The notes beneath the pieces were generated by a model. The model was not told the DNA's origin. It worked only from the letters and a program-made list of their open reading frames with translations, and made no database searches. Both the position numbers and the translations under genes were made by a program. 64,000 nucleotides of DNA from Shewanella sp. VB17 (lineage in GTDB: Bacteria > Pseudomonadota > Gammaproteobacteria > Enterobacterales > Shewanellaceae), in contig NZ_JABRVS010000001.1 of the NCBI RefSeq assembly GCF_013248905.1, positions 1,798,001 through 1,862,000 of the forward strand. Reading direction: 5' to 3'. Numbering within the stretch: the first letter of the stretch is position 1; each line of letters begins with the position of its first letter. Positions 1 through 8,242 of this stretch are shown here, piece by piece.

Positions 1-113
1 GGAGAAAGTCATATTTGAATGGATAAGTTGTAGTGTTTTTTTTATAATACTCGCCTAATTCGCAGCACATTCTTTCGCATACTCCATTCAACACTTTATG
101 TATCTGGTAAAAA

Positions 114-782
114 ATGAACAATAAAATTAAAGTTTGGGATCTTCCTACTCGGTTTTTTCACTGGGGCATGATCTTGTTATTAGGGTCTCTGTGGTGGACA
201 GCTGATATTGGAGAGATGGATTGGCATCAGATATTGGCATACTCCTTGATGATTCTGATTATCTTTAGGCTTATTTGGGGGGTAATAGGGAGTGATACTG
301 CACGTTTCAGTCATTTTATTAAGCATCCTAAAACCGTATTAGGTTATATGAAGTTGACTAAGGAGCAAGGCGTGTCTTCTAGTGTAGGGCATAATCCTTT
401 GGGGGGATATATGGTGATTGCCTTAATTACATTCATCTCTGCACAATTAATAAGTGGCTTATTTGCTTCAGATGAGATTTTTACAGAAGGGCCATTATAT
501 TCACTTGTTTCTAATGAAGTGGGCTCTTTGATGACTTGGCTGCATAAAAAAGTGTTTTATGTCATGTTAGGCTTGGCAGGTATTCATGTGTTAGCTGTGA
601 TTTATCATGGAATAAAGGGTGATAAGTTAATTATTCCCATGATCACAGGTTATAAACAAGTACCCGAAAAAACAGAGTTGAAACTAAGGTTTCGTTCGGT
701 ATTAATAGCCTTGCTACTTTTGGCTATGATTGCGGGAATGGTTGGATACTATTTGATTTTTCCTGTGTTAGAGATGATGTAG
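114..782 (+). CDS. Cytochrome b561-family membrane protein
   Basis: This 222-residue integral membrane protein resembles the di-heme cytochrome b561 / Ni-Fe hydrogenase b-subunit family, which carries electrons from quinols across the inner membrane. It opens with KVWDLPTRFFHWGM, the typical start of the family with a histidine in helix 1. Further likely haem-ligand histidines lie in DWHQ and in WLHKKVF...GIHVLAVIYHG. Four hydrophobic segments can be followed, plus one at the C-terminus. It converges on a soluble cytochrome c' gene, and the two may share a redox role; that link is inference. The ribosome site is weak (TGGT), so the start rests on the conserved N-terminus. Confidence 0.85.
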   Translation: MNNKIKVWDLPTRFFHWGMILLLGSLWWTADIGEMDWHQILAYSLMILIIFRLIWGVIGSDTARFSHFIKHPKTVLGYMKLTKEQGVSSSVGHNPLGGYMVIALITFISAQLISGLFASDEIFTEGPLYSLVSNEVGSLMTWLHKKVFYVMLGLAGIHVLAVIYHGIKGDKLIIPMITGYKQVPEKTELKLRFRSVLIALLLLAMIAGMVGYYLIFPVLEMM

Positions 783-847
783 ATAACATGGTGCAGAGTC
801 AATTATAAACCTGATATCTCACAGAGAGATCAGGTTTTAACTGCTAT

Positions 848-1309
848 TTAGTCTTTTTTATATACATCGTGACAACCTTTACAATTTTTTGCAGTGGCTT
901 GGAATGCTTGCTTTAACATCTTTTTATCATCAGTCTTTGCTAAGATAGCAAGTGCAGCAGCATCTTTTTGAAGCTGAAGCATTTTTGTGTCGAAATCAGA
1001 CTTTTCCTCCCAGATTTTAGCGAGTGCCTCTGTGTTGCCTTTATCTGAACCCGGTGTAAAACCCTCTAAAGGAAGTTTTGACAATGCTGCGACATTATCT
1101 GCACGCATAGCAAAAATCTGGGCATCAAACGCTTTTTTCTCTTTTAACATGGCGCCCATATCACCGAAGTTGTAAGCAAGTAAACTGAATGCTGACTGAC
1201 GGTATTCGATCGCATCATCTGTATTTTTGAAATTATGTGCTTGTACATTCGCAACTAAAGTTGTGCTAGTTACGAGTGACAATATGGCCATTTTGGCTTT
1301 ATTGTTCAT
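848..1309 (-). CDS. Cytochrome c' (periplasmic class II c-type cytochrome)
   Basis: The product is 153 residues: an N-terminal signal peptide cleaved after VQA (about residue 24), then a helical body of four-helix-bundle type, and one CKGCH haem-attachment motif very near the C-terminus (residues 143-147). That C-terminal placement is diagnostic of cytochrome c' / c556. Family members bind small ligands such as NO or take part in periplasmic electron transfer; the role here is not shown by sequence. It faces the cytochrome b561 gene tail to tail, about 65 bp apart. Confidence 0.9.
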   Translation of the reverse strand: MNNKAKMAILSLVTSTTLVANVQAHNFKNTDDAIEYRQSAFSLLAYNFGDMGAMLKEKKAFDAQIFAMRADNVAALSKLPLEGFTPGSDKGNTEALAKIWEEKSDFDTKMLQLQKDAAALAILAKTDDKKMLKQAFQATAKNCKGCHDVYKKD

Positions 1310-1637
1310 TATATTGCTCTCACGTTTTGTGTCATTACTTTATTATTGTATTCCTTTTTTATCTGCTGATACTATGAAAATATTCAATAGTTTACATGTA
1401 AAGATGATTTTTTTGGTAACAGTGTTTGTATTCCTGTTACGGTGTGGACAAATGAGCTTGGATAAGATGATAGCTTGGGATTTGGTTGGCATTTTGATAG
1501 ACTTTTACTGAAGTAATACAGTTACATTAAATCGTGACTCATTCAGCTAGAGGCACTCAAATATTACACTGTAGCTAGTATTGATTCATAAAAAATAAGA
1601 TTAAGCTTATGTTCGACATAAATGAAAGGGAAGATAA
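1310..1637. other. Intergenic region between cytochrome c' and trpR
   Basis: About 330 bp that should carry the promoters of both flanking genes, which diverge. Two CTAG cores occur near 1540-1580 (CAGCTAGAGG and GTAGCTAGTATT). CTAG is the core of the TrpR operator, so autoregulation of trpR is possible, but neither is a good palindrome. Short open frames here have no coding character. Confidence 0.3.
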
Positions 1638-1913
1638 ATGAGAGCTGATTGGGATTCTGTGTTAGAAAAAGTGGTGAGTCACCAAGATCATAATGCCCTG
1701 CTTAACTTATTTGAACTCTTATTAACAGAAGAGGAACGTAGTGCGATTGCTGGCAGACTCAAGGTTTTTCAAGCCTTGCTTTTCGGTGAAATGAGTCAGC
1801 GTCAGATAGCTTCCGAGTGTCAGATCAGTATTGCTACTATCACTCGTTGTTCAAATTATCTAAAGCATATGAAGCAAGAGCAAAGAGATAAAATAAAACA
1901 ACTCATTTTGTGA
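1638..1913 (+). CDS. trpR: Trp operon repressor TrpR
   Basis: This 91-residue protein matches the TrpR family: LLTEEERSAIAGRLKVFQALL followed by GEMSQRQIASECQISIATITRCSNYLK, which corresponds to the helix-turn-helix reading head of E. coli TrpR (GEMSQREL...GIATITRGSNSLK). With bound tryptophan the dimer represses trp biosynthesis genes. It is shorter than the E. coli protein (108 residues) mainly at the N-terminus. The start follows AGGGAAGATAA, a reasonable ribosome site. A terminator hairpin follows directly. The protein is probably single-gene transcribed. Confidence 0.92.
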   Translation: MRADWDSVLEKVVSHQDHNALLNLFELLLTEEERSAIAGRLKVFQALLFGEMSQRQIASECQISIATITRCSNYLKHMKQEQRDKIKQLIL

Positions 1914-1946
1914 ACGAGTACCAAACACAAGTGTGTATAAGCGAGT

Positions 1947-1976
1947 GGGTTAATGAACGTCTCATTAACCCTTTTT
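1947..1976 (+). terminator. Rho-independent terminator of trpR
   Basis: Perfect 10-bp stem GGGTTAATGA / TCATTAACCC with a 5-nt loop, followed by five T residues, about 35 bp after the trpR stop codon. Confidence 0.8.
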
Positions 1977-2135
1977 CCATGTCGTAACTAGAATAGCTGA
2001 CTCGTATTCTATATCCAAATCACTCCTAAATTTCCGAGTCGAGAATAACGAGTTCATCAATTTATTGCCTTGAACTCGTTACTTTTCGACATACTGAATC
2101 TTGAAGTCACTTGGGGATATGATCTCAATGGTTTG

Positions 2136-2633
2136 CTAATGATTGTGTTCTGAGGCACAACGACTACCGTCATCATGAATGTGCCCATGTGCTATTTCTT
2201 CTGCAGTCGCTTCACGAACGTCGATCACTTCAACAATAAAGTTCAATGATTGGCCTGCTAATGGATGATTGCCGTCGACAACAATAACATCATCTTTTAT
2301 TTCTATAACTTGAACAGGACGTTGACCCATTTCGGTCTCAGCAATAAAGCGCATACCTGGTGAGATATCTTGAGTATCACCAAATGCAGTGACAGGAACC
2401 TCTTGACGTAAACCATCATGATATGGACCATAACCATGTTCTTGGTCAACGGTAACATTTAATTTATCACCCGAAACTTTACCTTCTAGTTCATTTTCTA
2501 GGCCTGGGATCATGTTTTCAGTTCCGTGGAGATAAAGCATTGGCTCACCTTCGAAAGAGTCTTCGATGACAAGGCCTTTCTCATCAGATAAACGATAATG
2601 AATGCTTACTGCACAGTGTTTGGTGATTTTCAT
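2136..2633 (-). CDS. SlyD-type FKBP peptidyl-prolyl cis-trans isomerase
   Basis: The 165-residue protein has the SlyD architecture: a split FKBP domain (VSIHYRLSDEKGLVIEDS, then GTENMIPGLENELEGKVSGD) interrupted by an IF chaperone insert after HGYGPYHDG, and closed by HPLAGQSLNFIVEVIDVREAT. It catalyses prolyl isomerisation and acts as a folding helper. The tail (HGHIHDDGSRCASEHNH) is His/Cys-rich like the nickel-binding tail of SlyD but much shorter. It is divergent from the thr operon across a 400-bp region. Other small FKBPs of this class in gammaproteobacteria are also called slyD-like; orthology is not proven here. Confidence 0.88.
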   Translation of the reverse strand: MKITKHCAVSIHYRLSDEKGLVIEDSFEGEPMLYLHGTENMIPGLENELEGKVSGDKLNVTVDQEHGYGPYHDGLRQEVPVTAFGDTQDISPGMRFIAETEMGQRPVQVIEIKDDVIVVDGNHPLAGQSLNFIVEVIDVREATAEEIAHGHIHDDGSRCASEHNH

Positions 2634-3048
2634 ATTGGCTCCAATTCAGAATGTGTGCACATTTTAACTTGGTTTTTACACATTGAAAATCAATTTTCAA
2701 TGAATAAAATAGAAGTGATATGGAAATAATGATGACGTTTAGATTATTAGAGTCATTTTTTATTATCGAAAAGCTTTACTGGTTTGATGTTTACATTTTT
2801 GTGAAGTTAAAAGCCATTTAATTTCAAATGTATAACTATTATTTTACCATGGTTGATAAGCATGGTTTAGTTCTTTTACTGTTGTTCTCTTAGTCTGAGT
2901 AGAGGTTAATCTTTTTATGATTAGAGGTGAAAATAGAGCATTAATGGCATTATTTTCGTTAAATTATGCTTAGGGGTTGACATGGGCATAGGAAAAAGCA
3001 ATTCTGTTCTCATTGATATTTACGTTTATTTGGATTAATTAATTTCTA
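2634..3048. other. Divergent control region between slyD-like gene and thr leader
   Basis: About 415 bp without a protein gene. It should contain the promoters for the FKBP gene (leftward) and the thr operon (rightward). A consensus -35 hexamer TTGACA is at 2977-2982, but the hexamer 17 bp downstream (AATTCT) is a poor -10, so the promoter is only tentatively placed. The rest is AT-rich and featureless to the eye. Confidence 0.35.
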
Positions 3049-3123
3049 ATGCATTGCCTCAATAGCGTTGTAACCAGCATTATTACAACCACTACCACGA
3101 TTATTTTCGTGGGAGCAGGCTAA
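3049..3123 (+). CDS. thrL: thr operon leader peptide ThrL
   Basis: A 24-codon reading frame just upstream of thrA encodes a peptide with the run TSIITTTTTII and ending VGAG. Six threonine and four isoleucine codons lie together, as in E. coli thrL, which also ends in a Gly/Ala-rich tail. Ribosome pausing at these codons when charged tRNA-Thr or tRNA-Ile is scarce would relieve attenuation of thrABC. The end of the leader can pair with the left arm of the downstream terminator. The codon content, position and adjoining hairpin together make this call firm although the peptide is very short. Confidence 0.92.
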   Translation: MHCLNSVVTSIITTTTTIIFVGAG

Positions 3124-3148
3124 ACGTACTTAAGATTTTGAATAAGAC

Positions 3149-3182
3149 AAGCCCGCTCCCATACCAAGGAGCGGGCTTTTTT
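3149..3182 (+). terminator. thr operon attenuator (terminator hairpin)
   Basis: Perfect 11-bp GC-rich stem AAGCCCGCTCC / GGAGCGGGCTT with an 8-nt loop and a T-run, between thrL and thrA. The segment TGGGAGCAGGCT at the end of thrL (about 3110-3121) is complementary, with one mismatch, to the left arm (about 3150-3161). It can therefore form a competing antiterminator when a ribosome stalls on the Thr/Ile codons. Confidence 0.9.
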
Positions 3183-3215
3183 GTTTCTTGAGTGGCGCGG
3201 TACAAGGAGAAAGTA

Positions 3216-5681
3216 ATGAAAGTAATGAAGTTTGGTGGTACCTCGTTAGCTAACTGGCAACGATTTAGTGCAGCAGCGGCCATTATTGCCGATACTGCAA
3301 AAATTGAATCAGTCGCTGTCGTGTTGTCGGCACCAGCAACCGTCACAAATGGGTTATTAGAAGTCGTCGACCTTGCGATTAAGGGGGATGACTTTACCGC
3401 TGTGTTAGCGGATATTGAGCTTGTATTTACTCATTTATACCAAAGCGCAAGTTCTGCATTAACTCAGTTGCAACTATCTCAATTGATGAAGACGCTAGCT
3501 GAACAAATGAGCTTTTGGGAAAAGAAGTTACTCGGCATTAGTTTGCTTAATGAGTGTCCAGATTTTGTGAGAGCTGAAGTATTAGTTGCTGGTGAAAAAC
3601 TGTCATCTCAACTGATGGTGCAGTTGATGATAGCTAACGATCTTAGTTCAGACTTATTTGAGCCTCAAGTCTTGTTGGTCGCTACTGGTGATCCATTGGA
3701 ATCTATGGTTGATATCGAGTTGAGTAAAGCTAATTTTGCACAACTGCCGTTAACAAGTCAACGTGTCTGGGTGATGCCTGGATTTACAGCAGGAGATAAA
3801 CAAGGACGAACTGTCATTCTTGGGCGCAATGGCTCCGACTATTCAGCAGCCGTGTTATCTGCTTGCTTAGAGGCCACATGTTGTGAGATCTGGACTGATG
3901 TCGATGGTGTGTATAATACTGATCCTCGTGTTGTGACTGATGCAAAATTGCTTTCTCAGCTTAGTTATCAAGAGGCCATGGAACTCTCCTACTTTGGTGC
4001 TAAGGTGTTGCATCCTAAAACGATATTGCCTATTGCTCGTTACCATATTCCTTGTTATATCCGTAATAGTTTTAATCCATCAGCTATCGGCACATTAGTG
4101 TCCAATGATGCTGATAAGAGTGGTTTGAATGTTAAAGCTATTTCTAATTTAGATAACCAAACCATGTTTGATATTTCAGGTCCCGGCATGAAAGGTATGG
4201 TGGGGATGGCAAGCCGTACGCTAGGAGCGATATCTCGTTCTGGGATCTCTGTTTCACTCATTACACAGAGCTCGTCTGAATACAGTATCAGTTTTTGTAT
4301 CGCCACCGAAGATGCACTTAAAGCCAAAGAGTCATTGGAATTGGAGTTCGAATTAGAGCTTAAAAATGACATGTTAGAACCTATTGAGATGCGAGATAAT
4401 TTATCCATTGTGTCATTGATAGGCGATGGTATGCGCACTCACAAAGGGGTTGCGGGTAAGTTTTTCCAAGCGCTAGCGCAAGCGTCAGTGAATATTATTG
4501 CTATTTCACAAGGGTCTTCAGAGCGCTCAATCTCAACAGTCATTGAACAGCGTAAAACAAAGCATGCTATTTCAGCTTGCCACCAACGTTTTTTTGATGT
4601 GCAGCATTATCTAGATGTATTCTTGGTGGGCTGTGGTAATGTTGGATCTGGGTTGCTTGAGCAAATAAAAATGCAAAGTCCAATGCTGAAAAAAGAGCAC
4701 ATTACTGTCAGAGTGTGCGGTATTGCTAATTCTCGTCATATGTTACTCGATGCAGAGGGAGTGGACCTCAATGGTTGGGGTAGCTTACTCAGTGATAGCC
4801 AAACAGCATATGATCTTGATTATATGTTGAAGTGGGCAAAAGAGCAGCAATTACTCAATCCTGTGTTAGTCGATTGTACGTCGAGTGAGCATGTATCTAA
4901 TCAATATTTAGATGTGATGAATGCTGGTTTACATGTCGTAACACCAAACAAGAAGTCCAATACCCGAGATATCCAATATTATCGCGACTTGCGCCAAACA
5001 GCGCTGAAACAACGTAGACAATTTTTGTATGAGACAACTGTCGGTGCTGGATTACCAGTCATTGATAATCTTAAAAAACTACTTTTTGCCGGCGATAAGC
5101 TTCTGAAGTTCAATGGGATACTATCAGGTTCACTGTCTTACATTTTTGGTATGTTAGACGAAGGAATGACACTTTCTGAAGCAACTGGAATTGCACGTGA
5201 TAAATGTTTCACTGAGCCAGATCCTAGAGATGACCTCAGTGGTATGGACGTGGCTCGTAAAGTGCTTATTTTAGCGCGTGAGGTGGGATTAGATCTCGAA
5301 TTAAGCGATATTACTATCGAGTCGGTACTGCCAGATGGGTTTGATGCTAGTGGTGATGTCGAAACGTTTATGAGTCATTTACCTAAACTTGATCAGTATA
5401 TAGCCCAATGGGTCGAGAAAGCTCGTGTTGAAGGGAAAGTGCTGCGTTATTTAGGTCAAATTGACGATAATGGTTGCCGAGTCAAAATAGCAGAAGTCGA
5501 TGCTGCAGATCCTCTTTACAGTGTTAAAGGTGGTGAAAACGCTTTAGCCTTCTATAGTCGCTATTATCAACCTATCCCATTTGTGCTTCGTGGTTATGGT
5601 GCGGGCACAGATGTCACCGCCGCTGGTGTGTTTGCTGATTTACTGAGAACCTTAAATTGGACTCGGGAGATGAGCGCATGA
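3216..5681 (+). CDS. thrA: Bifunctional aspartokinase I / homoserine dehydrogenase I
   Basis: This 821-residue fusion (E. coli ThrA is 820) carries out the first and third steps of threonine and methionine synthesis. Residues 1 to about 290 are the aspartate kinase (start MKVMKFGGTSLANWQRF; later LGRNGSDYSAAVLSA and ACLEATCCEIWTDVDGV). A pair of ACT domains follows for threonine feedback. From about residue 460 comes homoserine dehydrogenase, with the nucleotide site FLVGCGNVGSGLLEQI and the GILSGSLSYIFGMLDEG substrate region. The start ATG is chosen over an in-frame GTG 24 bp upstream because AAGGAG lies 6 bp before it and the protein then begins like other ThrA. The stop codon overlaps the thrB start (ATGA). 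Confidence 0.97.
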   Translation: MKVMKFGGTSLANWQRFSAAAAIIADTAKIESVAVVLSAPATVTNGLLEVVDLAIKGDDFTAVLADIELVFTHLYQSASSALTQLQLSQLMKTLAEQMSFWEKKLLGISLLNECPDFVRAEVLVAGEKLSSQLMVQLMIANDLSSDLFEPQVLLVATGDPLESMVDIELSKANFAQLPLTSQRVWVMPGFTAGDKQGRTVILGRNGSDYSAAVLSACLEATCCEIWTDVDGVYNTDPRVVTDAKLLSQLSYQEAMELSYFGAKVLHPKTILPIARYHIPCYIRNSFNPSAIGTLVSNDADKSGLNVKAISNLDNQTMFDISGPGMKGMVGMASRTLGAISRSGISVSLITQSSSEYSISFCIATEDALKAKESLELEFELELKNDMLEPIEMRDNLSIVSLIGDGMRTHKGVAGKFFQALAQASVNIIAISQGSSERSISTVIEQRKTKHAISACHQRFFDVQHYLDVFLVGCGNVGSGLLEQIKMQSPMLKKEHITVRVCGIANSRHMLLDAEGVDLNGWGSLLSDSQTAYDLDYMLKWAKEQQLLNPVLVDCTSSEHVSNQYLDVMNAGLHVVTPNKKSNTRDIQYYRDLRQTALKQRRQFLYETTVGAGLPVIDNLKKLLFAGDKLLKFNGILSGSLSYIFGMLDEGMTLSEATGIARDKCFTEPDPRDDLSGMDVARKVLILAREVGLDLELSDITIESVLPDGFDASGDVETFMSHLPKLDQYIAQWVEKARVEGKVLRYLGQIDDNGCRVKIAEVDAADPLYSVKGGENALAFYSRYYQPIPFVLRGYGAGTDVTAAGVFADLLRTLNWTREMSA

Positions 5682-6616
5682 GCATAACCGTTTACGCTCC
5701 AGCTTCTATGGGTAATGTTGGTGTCGGTTACGATTTACTCGGTGCTGCATTGGCACCGATTGATGGTTCTTTATTCGGAGACAGAGTGTCTATTACATCT
5801 TCGACATCAGGTATTGCATTAAGTGTTGAAGGCTTGTGGGCAGATAAATTACCTCCAGCTCCTGAAGATAATATTGTTTACCAATGTGCGTTATTTTTTA
5901 TGCAGCAGTTGAATAAACAACAAGGAATAGCACTGACGTTGGAGAAAAATTTGCCCGTAGGGAGTGGACTAGGCTCTAGTGCTAGCTCTGTGGTGGCTGC
6001 ACTGTATGCTCTCAATGAGTATTTTAACCATCCTTATGATGAGCAGGCTTTACTGATACTGATGGGAGAATTTGAGGGCAAGATCAGTGGCTCTGTTCAT
6101 TATGATAATGTCGCGCCCAGCTATTTAGGGGGGATGCAGTTGATGCTCAATACTCAGCTTAAAGTCTGTGATAGCATTCCATCATTTGAAGCTTGGTATT
6201 GGGTTGTGGCTTATCCGGGGATATCGCTTTCGACGGCCAAGATGCGTGAGCTTTTACCTGCCCAATATAGCCAGTCTGTCACCATCGACTTTGGACGTAA
6301 TTTAAGTGCTTTTGTTCATGCTTCTTATCAACAAGATGCTGAGCTGGCGATGTGTGTATTAAAAGATGTATTGGCCGAGCCTTACCGCGCATCAGCCATA
6401 CCAGGGTATGAGTCTGCAAGGGAAGCGTTAGATAAACTAGGGATGTTATCGACAGGGATCTCTGGCAGCGGACCGACCCTTTTTTCTATCACTGACAGTT
6501 TGGCAACGGCTCAAGCAGCGCAAGCTTGGTTAGAGACAAACTACGTAGAGCAAGGGCTAGGTTTTTCTCATATTTGTAAGTTAGATGCCTTAGGCGCCCG
6601 TAGAATAGATAAATAA
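5678..6616 (+). CDS. thrB: Homoserine kinase ThrB
   Basis: This GHMP-family kinase phosphorylates homoserine for threonine synthesis. It is 312 residues, close to E. coli (310). The family start MSITVYAPASMGNVGVGYDLLG is clear, as is the ATP-binding glycine/serine loop PVGSGLGSSASSVVAAL. The C-terminal motif GISGSGPTLFSI also matches. The start codon overlaps the thrA stop in an ATGA, implying translational coupling; an in-frame ATG 21 bp further upstream inside thrA is less likely because the protein would begin with unrelated residues. Confidence 0.96.
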   Translation: MSITVYAPASMGNVGVGYDLLGAALAPIDGSLFGDRVSITSSTSGIALSVEGLWADKLPPAPEDNIVYQCALFFMQQLNKQQGIALTLEKNLPVGSGLGSSASSVVAALYALNEYFNHPYDEQALLILMGEFEGKISGSVHYDNVAPSYLGGMQLMLNTQLKVCDSIPSFEAWYWVVAYPGISLSTAKMRELLPAQYSQSVTIDFGRNLSAFVHASYQQDAELAMCVLKDVLAEPYRASAIPGYESAREALDKLGMLSTGISGSGPTLFSITDSLATAQAAQAWLETNYVEQGLGFSHICKLDALGARRIDK

Positions 6617-6641
6617 GTATTGATAAAAGGTAGTTGAAATC

Positions 6642-7922
6642 ATGGAACTGTATAATTTAAAACATCCCTCTCAAGTGGTCAGTTTTACTGAGGCTTTAAC
6701 GTTAGGACTTGGTAAAGATAGAGGTTTATTTTTTCCAAGTGAAATCCCAGTATTGGAGGACATGGATGCCTTATTAGCACTGCCTTTTGTTGAACGCAGC
6801 CAAAAGGTATTAGGCGCCTGGTTAGCCTCAGAAATAGGACAAGATGCTGTAGACTCTCTGGTCGAAAAAGCTTTCAATTTTGATGTTAAGTTGGTTAAGG
6901 CTGATGACAGTAAATACTGCCTTGAGCTATTTCATGGACCGACGTTAGCGTTTAAAGATTTTGGTGCCCGTTTTATGGCACAATGCTTAAATGAATTAGC
7001 CGGTGATAAAAAAATCAATATATTAACGGCAACCTCTGGTGATACAGGCGCTGCAGTCGCGGATGCCTTTTTTGGACTGGACAACATTCAGGTAGTGGTG
7101 CTTTATCCCAAAGGCAAGATCAGTATCTTGCAGGAAAAGATGTTCACAACTTTGGGTGGGAATATTCATACTGTGTCGGTTGAGTCTGATTTTGATGCAT
7201 GCCAAGCACTGGTGAAGCATGCGTTTGAAGACAGCGATGTTCGTGATGGTTTGCACCTTAATTCTGCCAATTCGATTAACATTAGTCGCTTATTGGCGCA
7301 AACTTGTTATTACTTTGAGGCGGTAGCTCAATTTAAACGTCAACATAATCAAGATCCTGTGATTGCAGTTCCTAGCGGTAACTTTGGTAATTTGACCGCA
7401 GGTTTGTTTGCGAAAGCCATGGGGTTGCCCATCGCGGGTTTTGTTGCTGCAACCAACAGTAACGACACTGTCCCTCGTTATTTAGAACAAGGTGATTGGC
7501 TTCCGCAAGCGACGGTTGCGACGATGTCAAATGCCATGGATGTGGCTGAGCCGAGTAATTGGCCAAGGGTCGAAGCGATTGTTGAGAAAATGGGTTGGTC
7601 TTTGTCTGATATAAAAGGGGTAGCCTTGTCTGAAGAAGATACCTCTGATTCGCTAAAGGCACTGATCTGCCAAGGTTACCTGTCTGAACCACATGCCGCC
7701 ATTGCTGCTAAAGCATTAGAGCTAACCTTGTCTACCGAGGAAAAAGGGATATTTTTAGGCACTGCACACCCTGCGAAATTTAAAGATGTCGTTGATAAAG
7801 AACTTGATATTGAACTTGCTTTGCCTATAGAGCTTGCTGCGGTAGAAAATAAGGATATCTTGTCTGTGACGCTTGCTGCAAACTTTAATCAATTAAAAAG
7901 CTACTTGTTTAACGTACTGTAG
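6642..7922 (+). CDS. thrC: Threonine synthase ThrC
   Basis: A PLP enzyme converting O-phosphohomoserine to threonine, the last step of the operon pathway. Its 426 residues compare with 428 in E. coli. The PLP lysine is K105 in HGPTLAFKDFGARF, and the phosphate loop is seen in TATSGDTGAAVADAFFG and VPSGNFGNLTAGL. It follows thrB by 25 bp and is closed by a terminator, so it completes thrLABC. GGTAG a few bases before ATG is a modest ribosome site. Confidence 0.97.
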   Translation: MELYNLKHPSQVVSFTEALTLGLGKDRGLFFPSEIPVLEDMDALLALPFVERSQKVLGAWLASEIGQDAVDSLVEKAFNFDVKLVKADDSKYCLELFHGPTLAFKDFGARFMAQCLNELAGDKKINILTATSGDTGAAVADAFFGLDNIQVVVLYPKGKISILQEKMFTTLGGNIHTVSVESDFDACQALVKHAFEDSDVRDGLHLNSANSINISRLLAQTCYYFEAVAQFKRQHNQDPVIAVPSGNFGNLTAGLFAKAMGLPIAGFVAATNSNDTVPRYLEQGDWLPQATVATMSNAMDVAEPSNWPRVEAIVEKMGWSLSDIKGVALSEEDTSDSLKALICQGYLSEPHAAIAAKALELTLSTEEKGIFLGTAHPAKFKDVVDKELDIELALPIELAAVENKDILSVTLAANFNQLKSYLFNVL

Positions 7923-7933
7923 TTTTGAATCTG

Positions 7934-7958
7934 AAAGAGAGCTAAGGCTCTCTTTTTT
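7934..7958 (+). terminator. Terminator of the thr operon
   Basis: Stem AAGAGAGC / GCTCTCTT with a 4-nt loop and a T6 tract, 12 bp after the thrC stop. Confidence 0.85.
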
Positions 7959-8242
7959 AGTCCGTATTCACCAATAGACAATAGGGTGAATTATTTATGG
8001 TTATTTTTACATAAGTATCTTGCATCTCTTTTAGCTTATAAATCAACATGTATTCTCATCTACAGCCCTAATTTTTTGTAACACCACTCTGTAAATTCAA
8101 TATCTTTTTTCCCTATGTTAGCTGGGTCTGCTATCAGCTTTATATAGAATAAAGTCGCGAAATAGCAGGGCTAAACTATGCTATTAACAATAGACTAATA
8201 AAGTTAATAATGAGTATGGACTAGATAATAAGGGTTGTAAGA
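7959..8242. other. Promoter-containing gap before the histidine kinase
   Basis: With the thr terminator this makes about 320 bp without a gene. It is AT-rich and presumably carries the kinase promoter; no recognisable operator or repeat was seen. Confidence 0.3.

Noticed and set aside
1227..1511. Hydrophobic 94-codon frame opposite cytochrome c'
   Set aside because: Overlaps the cytochrome c' gene on the other strand and has no ribosome site; hydrophobicity reflects the signal-peptide region read backwards and AT-rich DNA.
3192..3215. GTG as upstream thrA start
   Set aside because: The ATG at 3216 has the ribosome site and the conserved N-terminus; the GTG would add eight residues unlike other ThrA.
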